Positions 23,720 to 32,427 of a stretch of DNA of 36,422 bases are shown in pieces. A program made the translations under genes and the position numbers. The stretch spans positions 1 through 36,422 of the forward strand of contig JAMNXV010000083.1 of the NCBI GenBank assembly GCA_023623185.1. Reading direction: 5' to 3'. This DNA comes from Bacillota bacterium. GTDB taxonomy: Bacteria > Bacillota > Sulfobacillia > Symbiobacteriales > Symbiobacteriaceae. Numbering within the stretch: position 1 is the first letter of the stretch; each line of letters starts with the position of its first letter. The notes beneath the pieces were generated by a model. That model had not been told where the DNA came from. It did no database searches and was given only the letters and a program-made list of their open reading frames with translations.

Positions 23720-26700
23720 GGTGCGCTGGACCCCGGAGCAGGAGCAGGCGATCGCGGCCCGCGGGGCCGACGTCCTGGTGGCGGCGGCGGCCGGCTCCGG
23801 CAAGACCGCCGTCCTCGTGGAGCGGATCATCCGGCGGCTGGTGGACGAGCGCGACCCCCTCGACGTGGACGAGCTGCTGGTGGTCACCTTCACGGAGGCG
23901 GCAGCCACGGAGATGCGGGACCGCATCGGCGCCGCGCTTCAGGAAGCCCTGGCCAGGGATCCCGAGAACGAGCGGCTCCAGCGGCAGCTGGCGCTGCTGG
24001 GGCGCGCGGCCATCAGCACCCTGCACAGCTTCTGCCTGAGCCTCGTCCGCCAGTACTTCTACCGCCTGGGGCTCGATCCGGCGGTCACCGTGATGGGGGA
24101 GCACGAGGCCCTTCTGCTGCGCCACGAGGTGCTGGACGAGCTGTTCGCCCGCCGCTTCGATGAGGAGGAGGACGGACCGTTCCACGCGCTGGTGGACCGC
24201 TACGGGGGCGGCCGGGACGACGAGGGGCTGCGGAAGCTGGTTCTGGCCATCTACGACCACATGCAGGCCCTGCCCTGGCCCGAGGAATGGCTCGCGGAGA
24301 GCCTCGCGCGGTTTGACGTGCCGCCGGGCGCGGCCATTGAGGACCTGCCCTGGTGGCCGCCGCTGCAGCGGCGGATTCGGCTGGAGCTGGAGCTGGCGGC
24401 CGACGCACTGGCCGCCGCCCGGCAGCTGGCCGGCCGCCCCGGCGGCCCCGCCGCGTACGCCGATGTGCTGGCCGCCGAGGAGCAGGCGATCCGGGCCGCC
24501 GCCGCGGGCGCGCAGACCGCGTCCTACCAGGAGCTGGCCCGGGCGGTAGAGGCCATCGCCTTCGAACGGCTGCCCGGGACGAAGCGGGGCGAGGTGGACG
24601 AGGAGCTGAAGAAGGCGGTCTCCAAGCTGCGGGACCAGGCGAAGAAAGCGGTGCGCACCGTGCAGGACCGCTGGTTCTGCCGGACGGCCGACCAGTGGCT
24701 GGACGACCTGCGGGCCGTCGCGCCGCACCTGCGCACGCTGGGCGAGGTGGTGCGGGAGTTCGGCGAGGCCTTCCGGGAGGCGAAGGCCGCCCAGTCCGCC
24801 ATCGACTTCAACGACCTGGAGCGGTTCGCGCTGCAGCTCCTCCGGGATCCCGCATCCACCCCCGGGCGGCTGGTCCCCTCCGACGTCGCCCGGGATCTGC
24901 GGCTGCGCTACCGGGAGATCCTGGTGGACGAGTACCAGGACATCAACGGGGTTCAGGACGCCATTCTGACCCTGGTCGCCCGCGGCGGGGAGGAGGGGCC
25001 GCCCAACCGGTTCATGGTGGGCGACGTGAAGCAGTCCATTTACCGGTTCCGCCACGCCGACCCCGGCCTGTTCCTGGCCAAGTACGCCGCGTACAGGCCC
25101 TGGGACGGCGCGCCCGATCCCGGCGGGGCCGGCGCCCGCATCGTGCTGGGCGCGAACTTCCGCAGCCGGGAGGGCGTGGTGGATGCCGTCAACTTCATCT
25201 TCCGGCAGATCATGACCGCTGAGGCCGGCGAACTCGACTACGACAAGGACGCCGAGCTCGTTTACCGGGCCGGCTACCCGCCACTGCCCGGCGGCGAGTC
25301 CGGGGAGGCTGCGGAGCCGCCCGTGGAGCTGCACCTGCTGGATGGCGAAGCGCTGGCCGGAGGGGAGGAGGAGGACGCCCCGGCTGGCGACGGTGAGGCG
25401 TTCCCTGCCGGCGCCGGGGCGGATGATGACGGCACGTCCGGCGACCCGGCCGCGGCTGCCGCGGCCGAGCTCGCCGACCTGACGGCGATGGAGCGGGAGG
25501 CCCGGCTCATCGCCTCCCGCATCCGGGCGATGGTGGACGGCACCGACGGCGAGCCGCCGGTGCAGGTGTGGGACCGGAAGCTGAAGACGTACCGGCCCCT
25601 GCGGTACCGGGACATCGTCATCCTGCTCCGGGCGACGACCGGCCGGGTCAACACGGTGATCGAGGTGCTCAGCCAGGCCGGCATTCCCGCCTACGGCCAG
25701 ATGGCCACCGGCTACTTCCAGGCCACCGAGGTGCAGGTCTTCCTCAGCCTGCTGCAGATCCTCGACAACCCCCGGCAGGACATCCCGCTGGCGGCTGTGC
25801 TGCACTCCCCCATCGTCGGCCTGTCGGCTGCAGATCTGGCGCGCATCCGTCTGGCGGCGCCCAGGGGGTCGTTCTACGACGCCCTCGTGGCGGCGGCGGC
25901 ACCGGAGTGGCCGCCTGCTGCGGCCCCGGCATCGGCACCGGGTTCGGCGGCGGAGTTGGAACCCGCGGCGGCGACCTCGGTGGCGGGCGGAGAATGGCGC
26001 GAGGCTGCAGCCACCGCGGAAGCGACCCTGGCCGACCCGGGCGCGGCCGGTCAGACTGCGTCGGGGCTGGAACGCGTGCTGGCGGGGTTCCTCGCGGCCC
26101 TGGACCGCTGGCGCACCCTGGCCCGCCGGCGGCCCCTCAGCCAGGTCGTCTGGCAGATCTTCCAGGAGACCGGCTATCTGCACTACGTGAGCGGCATGCC
26201 CGGCGGGGCGCAGCGGCAGGCGAACCTCCTGGCCCTGTACGAGCGGGCCCGGGAGTTCGACCAGTTCGCCCGCCAGGGGCTGTTCCGGTTCCTGCGCTTC
26301 ATCGAGCGGCTCCAGGCGGAGAAGGCCGACATGGGCACCGCCCCCGCGCTCGGCGAGGGCGAGGACGTCGTGCGGATCATGTCGATTCACAAGAGCAAGG
26401 GGCTGGAGTTCCCGGTGGTCTTCGTGGCCGGGCTGGGCAGCAGGTTCTCCGACCAGGACCTGCGGGGCGACCTGCTGCTGGAGCGGGGGCTGGGGTTCGG
26501 CCCCCAGGTGGTGGATCCGGACACGCGGCTGAAGTACCCGACGCTGGCCTACCACGCGGTGCGGGAGGCCACTCGCCTCGCCAACCTGGCGGAGGAGTTG
26601 CGCGTGCTTTACGTGGCCCTCACCCGGGCGCGGGAGCGCCTCGTGCTCGTCGGCAGCGTGGACAGTCTGCGGGCCCGCTGTGCGCGCTGGGCCCGGGGGA

Positions 26701-27764
26701 CCGCGGCGCCGGGCTGGCCCCTGCCCGAATCGCTCCTCCTCTCAGCGGAGGGGTATCTGGACTGGATCGGCCCGGCCGTCATGCGCCACGCGGGCGGCGA
26801 ACCGCTCAGGGATCTCGCCGGCGATGCCGCCGGGACCGGCGCGGCCGGCCTGAACCCCGAGGTCGCAGGCGATGCCTCCCGCTGGGCGGTCACGATCTGG
26901 GACCAGGGGTCGCTCCAGCAGCTGCTGCAGCCTGCGGGGGAGGAGGCGCCGCCGGCCCTGGACTGGGCGCGCATCGGGGCCGCGGAACCGCTGGACCGGC
27001 CCCTGGACGAGGCTCTGGGCGATGCCCTGCGCGGCCGCTTCGGCTGGCGCTACCCGTTCGAGCCGGTGGTGCGCCGGTTCGGCAAGCTGTCGGTCACCGA
27101 ACTGAAGGGCTACTTCGATCCGGACGCCGAGGCGCCCGGGGAGCAGCTTGTGCCCCAGGACGAGGGAGGCGCCCCAGCTGGGCAGGAGGCGCCGGCCACC
27201 GGCTTCACGAGCCGCCCCCGGTTCCTGCAGGAGGACCGGCGGACGCTCTCGCCCGCGGAGCGGGGCACCGTGGCCCACCTGGTCATGCAGCACCTCGATC
27301 TCTCCCGCCCGCTGGATGCGGAAGGCGTGCGGCAGCAGGTGGCAGAGATGGAGGCCCGGGATCTGCTCACCCGGCAGCAGGCGGACGTCGTGGACGTGGA
27401 GGCCATCGCGGACTTCTTCGCGTCGCCCCTGGGCAGGCGCATCCTGCAGGCGCCGGGCCGGATCAGCCGGGAACTGGCCTTCACCCTGGCCGTGCCGGCC
27501 AGGGAGGTCTACAACGACCTGCCGCCGGAGGTCGCCGCGGACGACGTGGTCATCGTGCAGGGGATGATCGACCTGCTGCTGGCGGAGGAGGACGGGTACG
27601 TGCTGGTGGACTACAAGACCGACCGGCGCGACCCCGAGCAGGCGGCCCGGCGCTACGTGACCCAGATCCGCTTCTACCGGCAGGCGGTCGAGGAGATACT
27701 CGGCCGGCCGGTGAAGGAGGCCTACCTGCACTTCCTGGCGAGCCGGCAGTCTGTTCTCATGTAA
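23712..27764 (+). CDS. addA: ATP-dependent helicase/nuclease subunit A
   Basis: AddA is the UvrD-like 3'-5' helicase plus nuclease subunit of AddAB. The ATG at 23712 overlaps the end of addB and has GAGGTGAGGGCG before it. The 1350-residue protein carries motif [10 protein letters not shown] (Lys31), DEYQD near 405, [47 protein letters not shown], and the nuclease motif [10 protein letters not shown] near 1300. It is longer than the Bacillus protein (about 1230 residues). Much of the excess is low-complexity Ala/Gly/Asp/Glu-rich segments near residues 550-590 and 735-790, which look like surface linkers. It is the last gene of the repair operon; no convincing terminator was seen in the 145 bases before the next gene. 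Confidence 0.97.
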   Translation: MSEVRWTPEQEQAIAARGADVLVAAAAGSGKTAVLVERIIRRLVDERDPLDVDELLVVTFTEAAATEMRDRIGAALQEALARDPENERLQRQLALLGRAAISTLHSFCLSLVRQYFYRLGLDPAVTVMGEHEALLLRHEVLDELFARRFDEEEDGPFHALVDRYGGGRDDEGLRKLVLAIYDHMQALPWPEEWLAESLARFDVPPGAAIEDLPWWPPLQRRIRLELELAADALAAARQLAGRPGGPAAYADVLAAEEQAIRAAAAGAQTASYQELARAVEAIAFERLPGTKRGEVDEELKKAVSKLRDQAKKAVRTVQDRWFCRTADQWLDDLRAVAPHLRTLGEVVREFGEAFREAKAAQSAIDFNDLERFALQLLRDPASTPGRLVPSDVARDLRLRYREILVDEYQDINGVQDAILTLVARGGEEGPPNRFMVGDVKQSIYRFRHADPGLFLAKYAAYRPWDGAPDPGGAGARIVLGANFRSREGVVDAVNFIFRQIMTAEAGELDYDKDAELVYRAGYPPLPGGESGEAAEPPVELHLLDGEALAGGEEEDAPAGDGEAFPAGAGADDDGTSGDPAAAAAAELADLTAMEREARLIASRIRAMVDGTDGEPPVQVWDRKLKTYRPLRYRDIVILLRATTGRVNTVIEVLSQAGIPAYGQMATGYFQATEVQVFLSLLQILDNPRQDIPLAAVLHSPIVGLSAADLARIRLAAPRGSFYDALVAAAAPEWPPAAAPASAPGSAAELEPAAATSVAGGEWREAAATAEATLADPGAAGQTASGLERVLAGFLAALDRWRTLARRRPLSQVVWQIFQETGYLHYVSGMPGGAQRQANLLALYERAREFDQFARQGLFRFLRFIERLQAEKADMGTAPALGEGEDVVRIMSIHKSKGLEFPVVFVAGLGSRFSDQDLRGDLLLERGLGFGPQVVDPDTRLKYPTLAYHAVREATRLANLAEELRVLYVALTRARERLVLVGSVDSLRARCARWARGTAAPGWPLPESLLLSAEGYLDWIGPAVMRHAGGEPLRDLAGDAAGTGAAGLNPEVAGDASRWAVTIWDQGSLQQLLQPAGEEAPPALDWARIGAAEPLDRPLDEALGDALRGRFGWRYPFEPVVRRFGKLSVTELKGYFDPDAEAPGEQLVPQDEGGAPAGQEAPATGFTSRPRFLQEDRRTLSPAERGTVAHLVMQHLDLSRPLDAEGVRQQVAEMEARDLLTRQQADVVDVEAIADFFASPLGRRILQAPGRISRELAFTLAVPAREVYNDLPPEVAADDVVIVQGMIDLLLAEEDGYVLVDYKTDRRDPEQAARRYVTQIRFYRQAVEEILGRPVKEAYLHFLASRQSVLM

Positions 27765-27909
27765 GATCGCCCCCCTGGCTTCAGTGAGGCGTGGGCACAC
27801 CCGACCGGGTTTGCTGACGTGGATGGAGCAGGAAGAAGGGGGAGCCGGTGTCTAAGTTAGTGGTTCGCAACCCGAAGTAATCATGATTCCCCTGGAGGCT
27901 CCATTCGCA

Positions 27910-29538
27910 ATGCTGAGTATTCTGCAAGAGAATCCGCTACTGTTGCTCTTCATCGTCGCCGGGATCGGCTATCCGCTGGGGCGCGTCCGCATCGGCGGGG
28001 TGCACCTGGGCGTGGCCGCGGTCCTGTTCGTCGGGCTCTTTTTCGGCGCGCTCGACCCCGACCTGAAGCTGCCGGAGATCGTCTACGAGTTCGGACTGGC
28101 CCTGTTTGTCTACTGCGTCGGTCTCAGCAGCGGCCCCGGTTTCATCCGTTCGCTGCGGGGGAAGGGCATAGGTTACAACCTGCTGTCGGTGGGCGCGATC
28201 CTGCTGGCTGCGCTCCTGCTGCTCATTCCGCACTACCTGCTGCACATGCGGCCCGCCGAGACGGCCGGCGTCTTTGCCGGCGTGCTCACCACCACACCGG
28301 CCCTGGCGGCTGCGGTGGAGTATCTAGCGCGGACCGGGGCGGCAGGGCAGGTGGCCGATCCGGTGGTGGGCTATTCCATCGCCTACCCGGCGAGCGTTCT
28401 CGGGGTCATCCTGGCCATCTACCTGGCCGAGCGGTTCTTCCGCATCGACTATCAGGCGGAGGCCCGCACGCTGAAGGACGTTCCGGGCGTGTCGCCGGAC
28501 ATCACCTGCTGGACGCTGCGGGTGGAACGGCCCGAGGCGGTTCAGCGGACGATCGCCGACCTGGTGGCCGAGCACAAGCTGGACGTGGTGTTCGGCCGGA
28601 TCCGGCGGGGCGAACACGCCGAGGTCGTGAGCTGGGAGAGCCACCTGGAGGAGGGCGACTTGGTCACCACCGTCGGCACGGAAGAACAGCTGAAGCGGGC
28701 CGTGGAGGTGATCGGCCCCGTCAGCGAAATTCAGGCCGACCTCGACCGCTCCGAGGTGGACATGCGGGAGGTCTTCGTCTCCAACCCCGACGTCGCCGGG
28801 CGCACCCTCCGAGAGCTCAACCTGCCCAACCGCTTTGGGGCGGTGGTGTCGCGGGTCTGGCGGGGCGACCTGCAGCTTTTGCCCTATGCCGACATGCCGC
28901 TGGAGCTGGGCGACCGCGTGCGGGTGCTGTCCCGCCGTGAGCGCCAGCAGGAGGTGGCCGAGTACCTGGGCGACTCGTACCGGGCCATCTCCGAGATCGA
29001 CATCGCCGTCCTCGGGTTCGGCATGGCCCTGGGCATCGGGCTCGGCCTCGTGCCCATCCCGCTGCCCGGGGGCATCACCGTGCGGCTGGGGCTGGCCGGA
29101 GGGCCCTTGATCGTCGCCCTGTTCCTGGGTGCGCGGCAGCGGACCGGCCCCCTGGTGTGGGTGCTGCCGTACAGCGCGAACCTGCTGCTCCGGCAGCTGG
29201 GGCTGACCATCTTCCTGGCCGCCGTGGGCACGCGGTCCGGCTACGAGTTCGCCCAGATGCTCACCCAGGTGCGCGGGTGGGCGATCCTGGGGGCCAGCCT
29301 GGCGGTCATCGTGCTGGTGGCCTGGGCGATGCTCTACGTGGGCTACCGGTGGCTGCGCATCCCCATGGGGCTGCTGACCGGCATGGTGGCGGGCATGCAG
29401 ACCCAGTCGGCCACCCTGGGGTTTGCCCTGGACCAGGCCGGGAACGACCTGCCCACCGTAGGGTACGCTACGGTGTATCCGGTGGCGATGGTGGTGAAGA
29501 TCGTTCTGCCCCCGGTTCTGCTGGCTCTGCTGACCTAG
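27910..29538 (+). CDS. AspT/YidE-type membrane transporter with two TrkA-C (RCK_C) domains
   Basis: This integral membrane protein has the aspartate:alanine exchanger (AAE) layout. The N-terminal membrane half begins MLSILQENPLLLLFIVAGIGYPLGRVRIGG and includes VYEFGLALFVYCVGLSSGPGF. Two soluble RCK_C-like domains follow (about residues 190-275 and 275-360, the second with RTLRELNLPNRFGAVVSRV). A second membrane half starts with IDIAVLGFGMALGIGLGLVPI and holds the family motif GLLTGMVAGMQTQSATLGFA. I chose the ATG at 27910 because GGAGG lies 11 bases ahead and relatives start at this point; an ATG at 27883 has no good ribosome site. The substrate is unknown; relatives exchange aspartate/alanine or other dicarboxylates. 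The last 71 bases overlap the end of the YkoP-like gene on the other strand. Confidence 0.85.
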   Translation: MLSILQENPLLLLFIVAGIGYPLGRVRIGGVHLGVAAVLFVGLFFGALDPDLKLPEIVYEFGLALFVYCVGLSSGPGFIRSLRGKGIGYNLLSVGAILLAALLLLIPHYLLHMRPAETAGVFAGVLTTTPALAAAVEYLARTGAAGQVADPVVGYSIAYPASVLGVILAIYLAERFFRIDYQAEARTLKDVPGVSPDITCWTLRVERPEAVQRTIADLVAEHKLDVVFGRIRRGEHAEVVSWESHLEEGDLVTTVGTEEQLKRAVEVIGPVSEIQADLDRSEVDMREVFVSNPDVAGRTLRELNLPNRFGAVVSRVWRGDLQLLPYADMPLELGDRVRVLSRRERQQEVAEYLGDSYRAISEIDIAVLGFGMALGIGLGLVPIPLPGGITVRLGLAGGPLIVALFLGARQRTGPLVWVLPYSANLLLRQLGLTIFLAAVGTRSGYEFAQMLTQVRGWAILGASLAVIVLVAWAMLYVGYRWLRIPMGLLTGMVAGMQTQSATLGFALDQAGNDLPTVGYATVYPVAMVVKIVLPPVLLALLT

Positions 29539-30076
29539 CGGGCCGCGCCATGGCCCGCAGCCGGGCCATGGGCAGGAAGATCTCGCGGGCGACCAGCGCC
29601 TCGTCGCGCTGCTGCAGGCGGCCGGCGCCGTCGGGATGGTACGCGGCCAGCAGCCGGCGCATGTACCAGGTGGCGAGCCGGCCGAAGGGGCCGGAGGCGG
29701 GCGCGGACACCGCGAAGCCCAGGGCGTCGAGCCCGCGGTGCAGCACGGTCAGCCCCCAGAGGCCGGTGGCTTTCGCCAGGGCGGGATCCGACTCCGCCGC
29801 CCGGGCGAGCGCGCGCAGGTCGGCCAGCAGCGCCCGCCGGAGCCAGAGGATCCGCCGGTGCGGGCTGGCGCCCGCCGTCGCCTCGGCGAGGCGCCGGCTG
29901 TCCAGGTGCAGCTCCAGCACCAGGTCGCCGGGGCGCAGGGCCGCGCCATCCTGCGCGACGATGCCCCGCCCGCGGTAGCGGCGCAGGGCGTAGCCGAGAA
30001 CGCCCTCCGGGCGGGCGGGGCGGATGCCGAGAAACCTACGGACGATGCGATCCCACGTTCTGACCAGGCGGCGCAT
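29468..30076 (-). CDS. YkoP-like protein linked to polysaccharide deacetylase
   Basis: The 202-residue soluble protein resembles the YkoP domain, often encoded beside, or fused to, NodB-type deacetylases in Bacillota. Recognisable parts are PEGVLGYALRRYRGRGI, PGDLVLELHLDSRRL, then HRRILWLRRALLADLRALA and LWGLTVLHRGLDALGF. Its biochemical role is not established. The start at 30076 lies within the last 41 bases of the deacetylase gene, so the two are coupled. The last 20-odd residues (ARSAEPAEPGAERSSPPSPP) are low-complexity and coded by DNA that is antisense to the end of the transporter gene, which suggests the reading frame has drifted into the neighbour. Assignment to the YkoP family rests on sequence memory and gene context. 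Confidence 0.7.
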   Translation of the reverse strand: MRRLVRTWDRIVRRFLGIRPARPEGVLGYALRRYRGRGIVAQDGAALRPGDLVLELHLDSRRLAEATAGASPHRRILWLRRALLADLRALARAAESDPALAKATGLWGLTVLHRGLDALGFAVSAPASGPFGRLATWYMRRLLAAYHPDGAGRLQQRDEALVAREIFLPMARLRAMARPARSAEPAEPGAERSSPPSPPDTP

Positions 30077-30797
30077 GCGACAGCCCCCTTCCCGCCGGCG
30101 CGAGCAACTCTGAGAGACTGACCAGCGAGAGCCCCTTGCGCCGCAGCCCCGTGATGAGCCGGGGCAGGGCCTGCGCCACCACCGCCGGCGCGTCGGGCCG
30201 TGAGCCCGGCCCCGCGGCGTCGTGCAGCAGGAGCACGGTGCCCGGTCCAGCGCTCTGCATGGCGTCCACGTAGATGGAGTTCGCCGTGGTGGACCGGGAC
30301 CATTCGGCCACGTAGAGCGACCAGACCACGGGGATGAGGTTGTGGCGCCGGGCCGCGAGCCCGGTCCACAGGTTGAAGATGCCCCAGGGCGGCCGGTAGT
30401 AACGGGGCCGCCGCTGGAGGATATCGGTCAGGATCCGGACGGTCGCCCCCACGTCGGTGAGGGTGGCCCGCAGGCCCTGGAGGGCGGGCACCCGGTGCCG
30501 GTACCCGTGCACGCCCACCTCGTGGCCGGCGTCGGCCACCTGCCGCACCAGGTCGGGGTGCGCCTCGGCGCGGCTGCCCAGCATGAAGAACGTCGCCGGG
30601 ACGCCGAAGCGGTCCAGGATCTCCAGTATCCGCGGGGTCCAGACCGGGTCGGGCCCGTCATCGAAGGTGAGCGCGACCTGCGGCAGGGCGGCGGGCAGCC
30701 GTTTCAGCACACGGCTGAACCCCGTCCGCGCCAGCAGTGTGGGCAGTCCGGCGTAACCGAAGAGGGTCAGGAGCAGCAGGGTGAGCGGATCCGACAT
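30036..30797 (-). CDS. Polysaccharide deacetylase (NodB domain)
   Basis: This is a carbohydrate esterase family 4-like enzyme that removes N-acetyl groups from cell-wall glycans. The first 22 residues are hydrophobic (LTLLLLTLFGYAGLPTLLA), so the protein is likely anchored with the catalytic domain outside. Motif 1 is TFDDGPD (Asp46 and Asp47), motif 2 HGYRH (His97 and His101, metal ligands), motif 3 RPPWG (Arg135), and motif 5 LLHDA (His192). All catalytic residues therefore seem intact. Length 253 fits a single domain. The ATG at 30797 has AAGGGGGA upstream. The gene overlaps the YkoP-like gene by 41 bases. The C-terminal tail APAGRGLSHAPPGQNVGSHRP looks unstructured and falls in the overlap. 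Confidence 0.93.
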   Translation of the reverse strand: MSDPLTLLLLTLFGYAGLPTLLARTGFSRVLKRLPAALPQVALTFDDGPDPVWTPRILEILDRFGVPATFFMLGSRAEAHPDLVRQVADAGHEVGVHGYRHRVPALQGLRATLTDVGATVRILTDILQRRPRYYRPPWGIFNLWTGLAARRHNLIPVVWSLYVAEWSRSTTANSIYVDAMQSAGPGTVLLLHDAAGPGSRPDAPAVVAQALPRLITGLRRKGLSLVSLSELLAPAGRGLSHAPPGQNVGSHRP

Positions 30798-30889
30798 GCG
30801 CGTTCCCCCTTGCCTGGAATCTCACCGTGAACGGAACAGGAGAGGGTCCGGCGTCCGGCGAATTTTCAGCCAGCAGGGGGGGATGACCT

Positions 30890-31156
30890 GTGCGTGGGGG
30901 ACTGCTTGGCTTCCTGATCACGTTGGCTGGCTGGGTCCTGCTGGCCCTGGTTTTCATGGGCATCGAGCTGCTGAGGGGGCAGAGCCCTGCGGCGATGTTC
31001 GCCTGGAACCCGGGAGGGCGGTACATCGCGATCACGGTGGCGTGTGTGCTCGCCCTGGGCGCGGGCATTGGCGTCGCCTCGGACCGGATGCGCCGGAAGG
31101 TTGTGGCGCAGACCCGCCGGGAAACTGAGAAGGAGGGATCGGTATCGCCAGGGTGA
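30890..31156 (+). CDS. Small two-helix membrane protein of unknown function
   Basis: The 88-residue product has two probable membrane helices, GLLGFLITLAGWVLLALVFMGI (about 4-26) and IAITVACVLALGAGIGVAS (about 46-64). A short polar loop joins them, and a charged cytoplasmic tail rich in Arg, Lys and Glu follows. I recognise no family. The GTG at 30890 has AGGGGGGATG ahead of it. The TGA overlaps the GTG annotated for the next gene, the D-2-hydroxyacid dehydrogenase, so the pair are co-transcribed. It is divergent from the deacetylase gene, with a 92-base gap containing a GTCCGGC tandem duplication and no strong promoter match. Confidence 0.7.
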   Translation: MRGGLLGFLITLAGWVLLALVFMGIELLRGQSPAAMFAWNPGGRYIAITVACVLALGAGIGVASDRMRRKVVAQTRRETEKEGSVSPG

Positions 31157-32079
31157 TTCTAATCTACGAAGCAACGCGTGCCGCTACGTATGCAGACCTG
31201 TTGAAGCGCCTGATCCCCAATTCGGCCGATTACACGCTGATTCCTTGCAACACAAGGGAAGAGGCCGCCCGCGCCATCGGGGAGGCCGACATTCTCTTCA
31301 GCTGGCGGTTTCCCCCGGACCTGCTGCCCCGGGCCCGCCGCCTCCGCTGGATCCAGGCGATGGGCGCGGGGGTGGAGGACCTGGTCGCGGCGCCGGTGCC
31401 GGAAGGGGTGCTGGTCACCCGGGTGGAGGGGCTCTTCGGCGCGGCCATGAGCGAATACGCCTTCGCCCACATGCTGGCCCACGCCCAGCAGCTGCCGCGG
31501 CTGTACGCCGCCCAGGCGGCCCGCCGCTGGGAGCCCTTCACGGCGGAGACCCTCTGGGGCAAGCGGCTGGGCGTTGCCGGAGTCGGGTCCATCGGCGGGG
31601 CGGTGGCGGCCCGGGGCCGGGCCTTCGGGATGGAGGTCTGGGGCCTGGCGCGCACGCCGGGGCCGAGGGCGCATGTGGACCGCATGTTCACCCCCGCCGA
31701 GGCCGATGTCTTCACCGCCGGGGTGGACTACCTGGTCAGCACCCTGCCGGACACGCCGGAGACCCGGGGGCTCATCGACCCCGAGGCGATGAAGCCGGGT
31801 GCGCTGCTCATCAACGTGGGCCGGGGCGCCACGATCGACGAGGGCGCCATTCTGCGGGCGGTGCGCGGCGGCCGCATCCGGGCGGTGCTGGACGTCTTCG
31901 CCGTCGAGCCGCTGCCGGCGGACCACCCTTTCTGGACGGAGCCGGGCATCACCGTCACGCCGCACCTGAGCGGCCCGAGCCGGCCCGAGGAGGTGGCGGC
32001 GTACTTCGCGGAGAACCTGCGGCGGTTCGAGCAGGGCGAGCCGCTGCGCGGCGCGGTGGACCGGGAGCGGGGTTACTAG
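31153..32079 (+). CDS. D-isomer-specific 2-hydroxyacid dehydrogenase
   Basis: This is an NAD(P)-dependent oxidoreductase that interconverts a 2-keto acid and a D-2-hydroxy acid. The nucleotide-binding motif is GVAGVGSIGG (Gly143, Gly145, Gly148). The catalytic triad is complete: Arg224 in INVGRGATID, Glu252 in LDVFAVEPLP and His271 in TPHLSG. At 308 residues it belongs to the shorter, GhrA/YoaD-like branch; physiological substrate unknown, with glyoxylate/hydroxypyruvate-type acids possible. The start is uncertain. The annotated GTG at 31153 is 16 bases past the only AAGGAGG (31130-31136). An in-frame ATC at 31144 sits at the ideal 7-base distance and would give an Ala-Arg-Val-Ile-Leu N-terminus. 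It is coupled to the small membrane protein upstream and ends before a strong terminator. Confidence 0.9.
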   Translation: MILIYEATRAATYADLLKRLIPNSADYTLIPCNTREEAARAIGEADILFSWRFPPDLLPRARRLRWIQAMGAGVEDLVAAPVPEGVLVTRVEGLFGAAMSEYAFAHMLAHAQQLPRLYAAQAARRWEPFTAETLWGKRLGVAGVGSIGGAVAARGRAFGMEVWGLARTPGPRAHVDRMFTPAEADVFTAGVDYLVSTLPDTPETRGLIDPEAMKPGALLINVGRGATIDEGAILRAVRGGRIRAVLDVFAVEPLPADHPFWTEPGITVTPHLSGPSRPEEVAAYFAENLRRFEQGEPLRGAVDRERGY

Positions 32080-32127
32080 CGCCGTCGGCGGCCGCGTCCG
32101 GTCAGCGGTTGCGGTCAAACGAAACAC

Positions 32128-32166
32128 GGCGGCCGTGCGGAGCCTGTTGGCTCACGCACGGCCGCC
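32128..32166. terminator. Strong bidirectional terminator
   Basis: GGCGGCCGTGCG (32128-32139) pairs with CGCACGGCCGCC (32155-32166). Inside it GAGCC and GGCTC extend the stem to 17 bp around a TGTT loop with one bulged A. TTCTGTCG follows on the plus strand, and GTGTTTCGTTTG on the minus. It separates the dehydrogenase operon from the converging YjzC-like and gap genes. Confidence 0.85.
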
Positions 32167-32187
32167 TTCTGTCGCGTCCTGGGTTCT

Positions 32188-32373
32188 TCAGCGGCTGTCC
32201 GCATGGTCGGGTTCGGCGGTCTTCTCCCAGACGGTGGACTTGCCGGTGGACGGGCACTCCCGGAACCGGTCGCCCGCCAAGTACGTCCAGCGGGTCTGGT
32301 CCTCGCACTGGTAGGTGCCCGACTCGATGACCTTCTCGCCCGTGCGGCCCCGCGGCGGCTGCCCCTGGCCCAC
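32188..32373 (-). CDS. YjzC-like small protein
   Basis: The 61-residue soluble protein starts MGQGQPPRGRTGEKVIESGTY and continues with CEDQTRWTYLAGDRFRECP and STVWEK. The opening MGQ, the GxY segment, the AGDxFxxCP segment and a late Trp resemble the YjzC family of short Bacillota proteins of unknown function. I chose the GTG at 32373 because AGGAGG lies exactly eight bases upstream; the longer frame start at 32382 overlaps that ribosome site. It is 54 bases downstream of gap on the same strand and ends shortly before the shared terminator, so it is probably read from the gap promoter. A redox or metal role for its two Cys is only a guess. Confidence 0.7.
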   Translation of the reverse strand: MGQGQPPRGRTGEKVIESGTYQCEDQTRWTYLAGDRFRECPSTGKSTVWEKTAEPDHADSR

Positions 32374-32427
32374 GCAGATCACCTCCTGCGGGGTAGTCTG
32401 CGCGATTTTCCGGGGCCGGACAGCCGG

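Noticed and set aside
20306-26555. Long antisense open frames opposite addB and addA
   Set aside because: Their composition is that of reverse-complement GC-rich codons (Gln/Arg/His/Leu runs); the plus-strand genes have complete helicase-nuclease motifs.
27765-27882. Possible terminator or riboswitch before the AspT-type transporter
   Set aside because: Only a short ACCCG/CGGGT pairing was found, with no U-tract and no recognisable aptamer.
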